DNA of 13,368 nt, taken from positions 947 through 14,314 of the forward strand of contig DIUQ01000057.1 in NCBI GenBank assembly GCA_002422375.1, in the 5' to 3' direction. The stretch's first letter is position 1. Each line of letters starts with the position of its first letter. This DNA comes from a bacterium UBA6154 (GTDB taxonomy: Bacteria; Actinomycetota; Actinomycetes; S36-B12). The translations under genes and the position numbers were made by a program. A model generated the notes under the pieces. The model was not told where the DNA came from. It did not search any database and worked only from the letters and a program-made list of their open reading frames with translations. Shown here one piece after another: positions 1 to 5,288 of the stretch.

Positions 1-465
1 CGCCGGTTCGCGCCACCCGTGTTCAACCCAGTTCTTATAAAAAGGTGTGAACACCCGAAATGGGGTTCCGTCTCCCTTGAGCACTCGACCCGGTGCCACG
101 GCGTACGGAGAGCCAGTGCGAATCAGGGGCACACTCACTTCCGCCAGGGCCGCTTCGACATCGAGGTCACGCTGTTGACCATAGGGTCCAAAGTCCGCCG
201 CAATGTGCACCGAATCCGCACTGATTTCCCGCACCAATTCACTAAGAACGTTTGCCGGTTTTCCGTGGCGTACCACCAGCGCACCGCCGAGGGATTCATT
301 CAGTGATCGCAGACTCTGCGCCAAGTACGCCCGGCGATTATTGCTGGCTGAGTCCCACAGTGCCGGATCGAGAATAAACAGCGGGAGTACGTGGGGCCCC
401 GCCTCGAGAAGTGCGGGGTTGTCCCGGATTCGTAAGTCCCGACGGAACCACATAATGCTGGGCAC
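1..465 (-). CDS. phrB: Deoxyribodipyrimidine photolyase, N-terminal part (cut by window edge)
   Basis: This frame stays open from a GTG at 465 to the left edge and gives 155 residues. The translation starts MPSIMWFRRDLRIRDNPALL, the usual opening of class I DNA photolyases and cryptochromes (family knowledge), and contains FRVFTPFYKNW near residues 138-148, matching the family's F-x-V-F-T-P-F/Y pattern. This is the Rossmann-like antenna domain; the FAD-binding helical domain would lie beyond the window. Such enzymes use blue light to split pyrimidine dimers in cytoplasmic DNA. The start is well fixed. An in-frame TAG lies at 475-477, and TAGAGT at 472-477 (read on the minus strand) sits exactly six bases before the GTG, which suggests a leaderless mRNA. 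An ATG at 453 would also give a plausible start. The gene is divergent from ideR. Whether it repairs CPDs or is a cryptochrome-like relative cannot be told from this part. Confidence 0.93.
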   Translation of the reverse strand, partial: MPSIMWFRRDLRIRDNPALLEAGPHVLPLFILDPALWDSASNNRRAYLAQSLRSLNESLGGALVVRHGKPANVLSELVREISADSVHIAADFGPYGQQRDLDVEAALAEVSVPLIRTGSPYAVAPGRVLKGDGTPFRVFTPFYKNWVEHGWREPA

Positions 466-477
466 GGGGACACTCTA
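466..477 (-). promoter_or_regulatory. -10 box and 6-nt spacer of a leaderless photolyase promoter
   Basis: On the minus strand TAGAGT (477-472) is followed by GTCCCC and then the GTG start at 465. A TANNNT hexamer whose last base lies seven bases before the start codon puts the predicted +1 on the G of GTG. I see no convincing -35 element. Confidence 0.6.
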
Positions 478-541
478 GGTTCGCTGACCGCATTTCACCT
501 GTCGGGGCGGACGGCGACCGGGTGCAATCCTGTGTTCCGGG

Positions 542-553
542 TAGATTGACACC
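542..553 (+). promoter_or_regulatory. -10 box and 6-nt spacer of a leaderless ideR promoter
   Basis: TAGATT (542-547) is followed by GACACC and the GTG start at 554, the same geometry as at five other genes here. No clear -35 box or Shine-Dalgarno sequence is visible. Confidence 0.6.
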
Positions 554-1240
554 GTGAGCGATCTCATTGACACGACGGAGATGTATCTCCGCACGATCTT
601 TGAGTTGGAGGAGGAAGGAATTCCCCCCATGCGCGCGCGCATCGCGGAGCGCTTAGGTCAGAGTGGACCAACGGTCTCGCAGACGGTGGCGCGCATGGAA
701 CGCGACGGCCTGGTCAGTTTGGGTAAGGAACGCCACCTGGAACTCACGGAAGAGGGACGCCACCAGGCGACCCGCGTGATGCGCAAACATCGCTTGGCCG
801 AATGCATGCTGATCGACATGCTGAAACTGCCGTGGGAAGAAGTCCACGCCGAGGCATGTCGGTGGGAACATGTCATGAGTGACTCCGTGGAGCGCCGGTT
901 AATGGAAATCCTTGATCACCCGACCGTGTCACCCTTTGGAAATCCCATTCCCGGTTTGGCGGAGATTGATGCGACCGTGACCAGCGATCCAGGCGCAGCG
1001 GACGCGGTAGTCAGCATCACCGAGATTCTCGGCGAGGAACCCAGCGGAGTTGTTATTCGCCGGTTGGCGGAAACAATCCAATTGGACGAGGAAGTAATGG
1101 CCCGGTTACGCCGAGTCGGTGCACTGCCCGGTGCGCGCGTCAAGGCGTACAAGGTGGGCGCGGGCGTGTTTATTGGCAGCGCTGGGGAATACACCGAGGT
1201 TCCTGAGCACGAGGCCGTGCACATATTTGTGAATGCTTGA
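554..1240 (+). CDS. ideR: Iron-dependent transcriptional regulator, DtxR/IdeR family
   Basis: The 228-residue protein matches DtxR/IdeR over its whole length and has the usual size (226-230). Residues 1-70 form the winged helix, with an LGQSGPTVSQTVARMERDGL recognition region. Residues 75-135 form the dimerisation and metal domain, and about 150-228 the SH3-like third domain. Every known metal ligand can be found: M10, C102, E105 and H106 for one site, and H79, E83 and H98 plus E173 and Q176 (equivalent to IdeR E172/Q175) for the other. The protein should therefore be a metal-responsive, Fe(II)-type repressor of iron uptake genes that acts on DNA in the cytoplasm. That specificity is family knowledge, and Mn cannot be excluded. 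The GTG start is supported by MSDLIDTTEMYLRTIFELEEEG, which matches the family N-terminus, and by the TANNNT box upstream. The gene ends 6 bp from the converging tmsB. Confidence 0.96.
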   Translation: MSDLIDTTEMYLRTIFELEEEGIPPMRARIAERLGQSGPTVSQTVARMERDGLVSLGKERHLELTEEGRHQATRVMRKHRLAECMLIDMLKLPWEEVHAEACRWEHVMSDSVERRLMEILDHPTVSPFGNPIPGLAEIDATVTSDPGAADAVVSITEILGEEPSGVVIRRLAETIQLDEEVMARLRRVGALPGARVKAYKVGAGVFIGSAGEYTEVPEHEAVHIFVNA

Positions 1241-1246
1241 TTCCGC

Positions 1247-2482
1247 TTACTGGTAGTTCGGGCGCAGTGGCATGCCGGACTTTCCGCGTAGCCCCAACTT
1301 CACGCCCAGCATTTGATGCAACTGGATCGTGTTGAGGTCAAATCCCATGCGGGACGCTGCCATATAGAGGCGCCACACACGTGCAGTTCCCAAACCGGCC
1401 TCGGCAACCGCTTCATCCCAATGGTTCTCTAGGTTCTCGCACCAGTGCTTCAAGGTGAGTGCATAGTGTTCGCGCAAATTCTCTTCATGACGGATTTCAA
1501 AGCCGGCATCGTTGAACGCCGACATGATCATGCCGGGACCGGAAAGCTCGCCGTCAGGAAACACGTACCTATTAATAAAGGAGGTGCGGTAGTGGGTTGG
1601 TTCCGAATCGTCGGGTCGCGTGATCGTGTGGTTGAGCATGCGCCCTTCAGGCTTGAGTTTGTCAAACAGGAAGCCGAAGTAGGAGGGGTAGTTGGCCCGG
1701 CCAATGTGCTCGGTGAGACCAATAGATGAAATGGCGTCAAAGTTTGTCTCGGTGACATCGCGGTAGTCGCTGAAGCGGATCTGCGCGCGATCGGACAGGC
1801 CTGCCTCGTCAATGGCGCGTTGACCCCACTCCGCCTGCTGCTGGGAGAGGGTGACACCAATGGCGGTGACACCGTAATTGCGCACGGCGTGTAACACCAT
1901 TCCGCCCCAACCGCAGCCAACGTCGAGCAAAGTCATGCCGGGGGCAAGTCCCAACTTGCGTGCCACCAGATCGAACTTGGCCTCCTGGGCGGTTTCCAAG
2001 GAGGCATCGGAGGTGGGGAACACCGCACACGTGTACGCCATGGACGGACCGAGCACCCAACGGTAGAAAGTATTGGACACGTCGTAGTGGTGATGGATTG
2101 CTTCAGCATCGCGTTTCTTGGAGTGGCGGCTGCCGGAAAGTTTGCGCTCCTGCGGGGGTGGCGTGGGGCGCTTGAGGGCTGCGGGGGCGAAAGCTTTGAA
2201 CAGAGCCACTTTGTTCGCCGTGGTGAGGCGTGACATGTCCATGGGATAGAGGCGAGAGAGGGCGGTGTAGGCATCCCCGTGGATCTCCAGGTCACCACTG
2301 ACATAGGCCCGAGCCAGACCTAGTTGGCTAGGCGAACCGGCCAGGAATGCGAGTCCGCGAGGGGAGACCAACTCCATAACAACGTCGTTGTCCTGGGGGC
2401 CGTAGGTGGAACCGTCATATGCCTTGAATGACACATTACGTTCCGGACCGACAACCATGCCAAAGACTTCAGCTAATTTCAC
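1247..2482 (-). CDS. tmsB: SAM-dependent fatty-acyl phospholipid methyltransferase (TmsB / CFA-synthase family)
   Basis: The 411-residue protein belongs to the cyclopropane-fatty-acyl-phospholipid synthase family. The SAM-binding motif LLDVGCGWGG is at residues 185-194. Residues typical of the CFA active site are present: C152 in YTCAVF, E258 in LTEHIG, H285 in NHTITRP and Y340 in HYALTLKHW. An N-terminal helical domain (1-120) precedes the catalytic domain, as in CFA synthases. Followed directly by an FAD oxidoreductase partner, it best fits TmsB (BfaB), which methylates the double bond of an oleoyl phospholipid at C10 to give a 10-methylene lipid. That step is known for the actinobacterial pair and inferred here. 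The GTG start at 2482 overlaps the tmsA stop by 4 bp (GTGA), and AAAGGTGG about 10 bases upstream can serve as Shine-Dalgarno. A plain cyclopropane synthase is the main alternative, made less likely by the partner gene. Confidence 0.88.
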   Translation of the reverse strand: MKLAEVFGMVVGPERNVSFKAYDGSTYGPQDNDVVMELVSPRGLAFLAGSPSQLGLARAYVSGDLEIHGDAYTALSRLYPMDMSRLTTANKVALFKAFAPAALKRPTPPPQERKLSGSRHSKKRDAEAIHHHYDVSNTFYRWVLGPSMAYTCAVFPTSDASLETAQEAKFDLVARKLGLAPGMTLLDVGCGWGGMVLHAVRNYGVTAIGVTLSQQQAEWGQRAIDEAGLSDRAQIRFSDYRDVTETNFDAISSIGLTEHIGRANYPSYFGFLFDKLKPEGRMLNHTITRPDDSEPTHYRTSFINRYVFPDGELSGPGMIMSAFNDAGFEIRHEENLREHYALTLKHWCENLENHWDEAVAEAGLGTARVWRLYMAASRMGFDLNTIQLHQMLGVKLGLRGKSGMPLRPNYQ

Positions 2483-3891
2483 AGTTCTTCAACCACCTTT
2501 TCGTACAGACCCAGTAGTCGCGAATCGGGGTCATATTTTTTCTTCATTGCGTGATATTCATTTCCCCCGTAAATTTCCCAGAACTCGTCTCGCGAATAAA
2601 ACGCGGTGGAGTACAGAGACTTTCGCCCGTCCAGTGCTGTCACCATTTTCTCAATCCGACGATTCTTGACACCGTCCTCTGGCTTTTCACCGTTGACGAG
2701 GGGAACGGTGGACCAAAATCCCACGTTGACGTACAACTGATCCGGATCAAATTCGTAGAGTGGCCACCGAGCACCAGGATCACGCTGCTGCAGGGGGCAC
2801 AGCCAAATCGGCTCGATACCGATCTCTGCGTGGAAGAAATCCATAAACTCGGGCAACTTCTCCACGGGGATTTCAATGTCTTGCACCACGTTTTCCCGCG
2901 GTGGTTTTCCCTTCAGCGCATCGAGTCTGTCAGCAAATTTGAATTTACGATTCGCCGCAATGATCTTCCAATACACGTCGCTACGCAGTTTGCTTTTGGG
3001 CCACAGCGAACGAATGGTGGGTGACTGGGCACCGAATGCACGTGAGCACCAAAACCAGTCTGTGTCCCAACGCCAAATGTAATCGCCAATAGTGAGGTAG
3101 TCGTCCTTCACAGTTTGAATGGATCGGTAGTAGATCGCCATGCCCGTGTAGTCACTGGTGGCGCGCCCCGCAGGCAATTCGCCCACCATGGAGCCAATAG
3201 TTAGGTACTGCTCCGAGGGAGTGAACACTGTCCCGTCGAGGAAATCGACGCGTGATCCGTTGTATTCCTGTGTGCGCACAATCTCCTGCATGGCAGTAGT
3301 CAGGGCGGTTATGGTGTCAAAGCGGACATGTTGCACGTGAACAAATGGTTTGGTTGGCTCCAGTTCAATGGTGAGTTTGAGTGCGTATCCAAGGGATCCA
3401 TAGGAATTAGGAAAGGCATAAAACAGATCACTGTGCGGATCAGATTGATCCTTGGTCACACTCATGACCTCGCCGGTGCCGGTCAGAATGTCCATGGCCA
3501 GAACTGATTCATGGGGTGTTCCGTTGCGGAAGCTCGCGCTTTCGATTCCCAGCCCGGTGACCGCCCCACCTAGGGTGATGGTCCGCAATTGTGGAACGCA
3601 GAGCGGCATGAGTCCGTAGGGCAGAGTTGCGGCGACCACGTCCTCGTAGGTAGTCATGCCACCGACCTCGGCGGTGCGGTTGACCGGGTCTACCTCAAAA
3701 ACGTGACCAAAGGCGCTGACGTCGAGCCCCGGTGTTGGGGTCTGGGATCGGCCCCGAAAGAGGTTGCTCGTCTTTTTGGCCAGACGGACCGGTGCGCCGG
3801 GGGCTATTCCCGCCAGCTGGCTGCTCACCCGGGCAGCGGCGGAGAGGTACTCCTCGCGCCAGGTTGATGGAGCTACCGCCGCGTCAGTCAC
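2479..3891 (-). CDS. tmsA: FAD-dependent oxidoreductase for 10-methyl fatty acid synthesis (TmsA / Rv0449c-like)
   Basis: From the GTG at 3891 the protein has 470 residues. Residues about 35-180 form a PCMH/VAO-type FAD-binding domain, with TLGGAVTGLGIESASFRNG (107-125) and a following ILTGTGEV strand as the flavin-contacting core. The C-terminal part resembles the DHCR24-like (delta24-sterol reductase) branch. Paired with tmsB it should reduce the 10-methylene lipid to the saturated 10-methyl (tuberculostearoyl) chain at the membrane; this role is established for actinobacterial homologues and inferred here. The frame is open to a GTG at 3981, but that extension (30 residues, no family resemblance I recognise) runs into the divergent vapB start. 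The 3891 start has TACATT exactly six bases upstream and gives an N-terminus that soon reaches PGAPVRLAKKTSNLFRGR, where the family similarity begins. It is the first gene of a two-gene operon. Confidence 0.86.
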   Translation of the reverse strand: MTDAAVAPSTWREEYLSAAARVSSQLAGIAPGAPVRLAKKTSNLFRGRSQTPTPGLDVSAFGHVFEVDPVNRTAEVGGMTTYEDVVAATLPYGLMPLCVPQLRTITLGGAVTGLGIESASFRNGTPHESVLAMDILTGTGEVMSVTKDQSDPHSDLFYAFPNSYGSLGYALKLTIELEPTKPFVHVQHVRFDTITALTTAMQEIVRTQEYNGSRVDFLDGTVFTPSEQYLTIGSMVGELPAGRATSDYTGMAIYYRSIQTVKDDYLTIGDYIWRWDTDWFWCSRAFGAQSPTIRSLWPKSKLRSDVYWKIIAANRKFKFADRLDALKGKPPRENVVQDIEIPVEKLPEFMDFFHAEIGIEPIWLCPLQQRDPGARWPLYEFDPDQLYVNVGFWSTVPLVNGEKPEDGVKNRRIEKMVTALDGRKSLYSTAFYSRDEFWEIYGGNEYHAMKKKYDPDSRLLGLYEKVVEEL

Positions 3892-3903
3892 TGCGCAAAT
3901 GTA
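3892..3903 (-). promoter_or_regulatory. -10 box and 6-nt spacer of a leaderless tmsAB promoter
   Basis: On the minus strand TACATT (3903-3898) is followed by TGCGCA and the GTG at 3891. This matches the spacing at the other leaderless starts and is the main reason for preferring 3891 to 3981 as the tmsA start. Confidence 0.55.
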
Positions 3904-3930
3904 GTGGATTCCCGGTATTGCAGGGGCGGG

Positions 3931-3945
3931 GTCTCTCGGGGAGAC
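3931..3945. repeat. Short inverted repeat in the tmsA-vapB intergenic region
   Basis: GTCTC (3931-3935) and GAGAC (3941-3945) are perfect inverted arms around TCGGG. The repeat lies upstream of the tmsA -10 and its expected -35 region, where an activator or repressor could bind. The arms are short, so chance is a real alternative. Confidence 0.3.
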
Positions 3946-3952
3946 GCCTTTA

Positions 3953-3976
3953 ATACACATGCTAATGTATGTGTAT
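3953..3976. promoter_or_regulatory. Probable VapB(C) autoregulatory operator
   Basis: ATACACAT (3953-3960) and ATGTGTAT (3969-3976) are perfect 8-bp inverted arms with an 8-bp spacer. The spacer contains the putative vapB -10 box (3963-3968), and the right arm overlaps the vapB start codon. Antitoxins of this type normally repress their own promoter by binding such repeats (family knowledge), so occupancy here would block the promoter directly. The site could also affect the divergent tmsA promoter about 50 bp away. Confidence 0.6.
3963..3974 (+). promoter_or_regulatory. -10 box and 6-nt spacer of a leaderless vapBC promoter
   Basis: TAATGT (3963-3968) is followed by ATGTGT and then ATG at 3975. 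This geometry favours the ATG at 3975 over the in-frame ATG at 3969 as the antitoxin start. Confidence 0.55.
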
Positions 3977-4229
3977 GTCACTCACCCGCCGACTTCAGGT
4001 GTTGATAGATGAAGATCAGTACCAACGTCTGACGCACACTGCCACCGCGGAGGGGTGTTCGGTCGGGTCGCTCATCCGCCGAGCAATTGACCTGACCTGG
4101 TCCGAACCGGATGCCACGCGAATGCGCGCTGCGGAGTCAGTCTTCAGTGCCGCGCTCATGCCCGTCCCGGAACTCGTTGCTGACCTGCGCCAAGAAATCG
4201 GGCAGGCGCACTCTGGTCGTTTCACGTGA
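3975..4229 (+). CDS. vapB: VapB-type antitoxin, ribbon-helix-helix like
   Basis: This 84-residue protein begins MSLTRRLQVLIDEDQYQRL, typical of small antitoxins with a short N-terminal strand followed by two helices (ribbon-helix-helix, about residues 3-45, including SVGSLIRRAIDL). The C-terminal part (about 50-84, with the proline-rich MPVPELVADLRQEI) is where such antitoxins usually wrap around and block the PIN toxin. It lies 13 bp before vapC in the same orientation, the standard antitoxin-first order. It should bind its own promoter repeat with the toxin as co-repressor. The start could be the ATG at 3969, adding two residues. The VapB label is inferred from the fold signature and the partner. 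Confidence 0.82.
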   Translation: MSLTRRLQVLIDEDQYQRLTHTATAEGCSVGSLIRRAIDLTWSEPDATRMRAAESVFSAALMPVPELVADLRQEIGQAHSGRFT

Positions 4230-4242
4230 GCATGGTGGCTGG

Positions 4243-4659
4243 GTGATCTTGCTCGACACGACAGTACTCGTCTACGCCGTTGGTGCAGATCACCCGCTTG
4301 CCGAGCCTGCGCGCGACATTATTCGCCAGATTCAGCGTGGGAGTCTCCGCGCGCACACCACACCTGAGGTGATTCAGGAATTTGCCCACGTCCGAGCCAA
4401 GTATCGTGACCGAACCGATGCAACTGAGGTGGCCAGCGCTTATGCAACCCTGTTGGCCCCCCTCGTCCCGGTCATGTCGCACCACCTGGCAGCGGGACTG
4501 GATCTGTGGAAGCAACATGAGAAAATTGGTGCCTTTGACAGCGTATTAGCAGCGGTCGCTCGGGCCCATGATGCGGAATTAATCAGCGCTGACCGCGCTT
4601 TCGCCGACGTGCCACTGTTGCGCTGGCGCGATCTCAACTCGTTCACTCCGCCGGGGTAG
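4243..4659 (+). CDS. vapC: VapC-type PIN-domain ribonuclease toxin
   Basis: From the GTG at 4243 the product has 138 residues, normal for VapC toxins. It opens with MILLDTTVLVYAVGADHPL, the PIN first strand with catalytic D5. The other expected acidic residues follow: E46 in EVIQEFAHV, D99 in GAFDSVLAAVA and D117 in ISADRAF. These would coordinate Mg2+/Mn2+ for RNA cleavage in the cytoplasm; the RNA target cannot be predicted. The frame is open upstream to 4111, but that part overlaps vapB and is not PIN-like. The start lies 13 bases after the vapB stop, with a weak purine-rich GGTGG upstream, so translation may be coupled. The set of four acidic residues appears complete, so I expect an active toxin. 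Confidence 0.88.
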   Translation: MILLDTTVLVYAVGADHPLAEPARDIIRQIQRGSLRAHTTPEVIQEFAHVRAKYRDRTDATEVASAYATLLAPLVPVMSHHLAAGLDLWKQHEKIGAFDSVLAAVARAHDAELISADRAFADVPLLRWRDLNSFTPPG

Positions 4660-4666
4660 CCCCGGC
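4650..4666 (+). terminator. GC-rich hairpin with the vapC stop codon as its loop
   Basis: GCCGGGG (4650-4656) and CCCCGGC (4660-4666) pair perfectly around TAG (4657-4659), which is the vapC stop codon. No T-run follows, so this is not a standard intrinsic terminator. It may stabilise the mRNA end, slow terminating ribosomes or partly separate vapBC from the next gene. Confidence 0.45.
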
Positions 4667-4672
4667 AACAAT

Positions 4673-4680
4673 GCGGGGAA
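4673..4680 (+). promoter_or_regulatory. Shine-Dalgarno site that decides the start of the exported protein
   Basis: GCGGGGAA ends five bases before the ATG at 4686. It favours this start over the ATGs at 4671 and 4701. The GGGG could also pair with the CCCC at 4660-4663, an alternative fold that would hide this site. Confidence 0.45.
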
Positions 4681-4685
4681 CGGTG

Positions 4686-5288
4686 ATGGACAATGGCGGC
4701 ATGACTGCTCGCCGCTGGATCCCCTACCTAGCCGGCGCGGTCGCGTTCCTGCTCACCCTGGTGGTCGGCGGACTCGTGGGTACCAACTGGCTCGCCAGCA
4801 ATATTGAAATGGATCGACTGGTGATTGCTATCCAGGAGTCAGAAGCGGCCATGGGGCGTGTTCAAGACCGGGTGGAGATTGTCTTCGAAAAACTCGACGG
4901 TGAAGTGCCAGCTGAAGGTGAGCAGCCAGATGCAGAAACAATTGCGGCGGTCGCTGAACTAGCCACCATTGCCGTTGATGGTCAAGCGGAAATTAGTGCA
5001 GCGGCGAGGAATATTCAGAGCCTGAATATTCTGCCCTGGCATACATCGATCGAAGCAGCACGCGAGGCCTATCTCCTGCACAACTTTGCCTGGCAGGCGT
5101 ACATGCAGTCGGCACAGGAGGACCCGGTGGCTTTTACCGCGCCACAACCCCTGGTGAACCAAACATTCATTGATGCAGAAGCGCCACTGACTGCTGCTAT
5201 TCCGCAACCACCGCTATTTGATCTACCAGCACGCGTTCAGTTGATCTTTGATGAAGGATTCCCCGAGTCCACCGGTGAAGTAATTTAA
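4686..5288 (+). CDS. Unrecognised single-pass membrane-anchored, mostly helical exported protein
   Basis: I do not recognise a family with confidence. From the ATG at 4686 the protein has 200 residues. A basic tip (TARR) is followed by one hydrophobic segment, about residues 12-34, which fits a signal anchor with the rest outside. Residues about 40-145 are predicted by eye to be long amphipathic helices rich in A, E, Q and I, including a hinge-like NILPWHTSIEAAREAYLLH (114-132). The C-terminal 50 residues are proline-rich (APQPL, IPQPPLFDLP) and end with acidic residues. There is no lipobox, catalytic motif or cysteine. It follows vapC by 26 bp in the same direction but has its own Shine-Dalgarno site. 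Its 3' end overlaps the converging mmpL gene by 4 bp. A scaffold or envelope partner role is possible but unsupported. Confidence 0.75.
   Translation: MDNGGMTARRWIPYLAGAVAFLLTLVVGGLVGTNWLASNIEMDRLVIAIQESEAAMGRVQDRVEIVFEKLDGEVPAEGEQPDAETIAAVAELATIAVDGQAEISAAARNIQSLNILPWHTSIEAAREAYLLHNFAWQAYMQSAQEDPVAFTAPQPLVNQTFIDAEAPLTAAIPQPPLFDLPARVQLIFDEGFPESTGEVI

Noticed and set aside
1241..1246. Terminator between the convergent ideR and tmsB genes
   Set aside because: The gap is only 6 bp and I see no hairpin with a T-run on either strand near the ends.
2551..3024. 157-codon open frame opposite tmsA
   Set aside because: It is antisense to the FAD oxidoreductase coding region and shows no family resemblance or plausible start context.
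4111..4242. 44-codon upstream extension of the vapC frame
   Set aside because: It overlaps vapB, is rich in R/S as expected for an out-of-frame reading, and the PIN domain begins exactly at the GTG at 4243.
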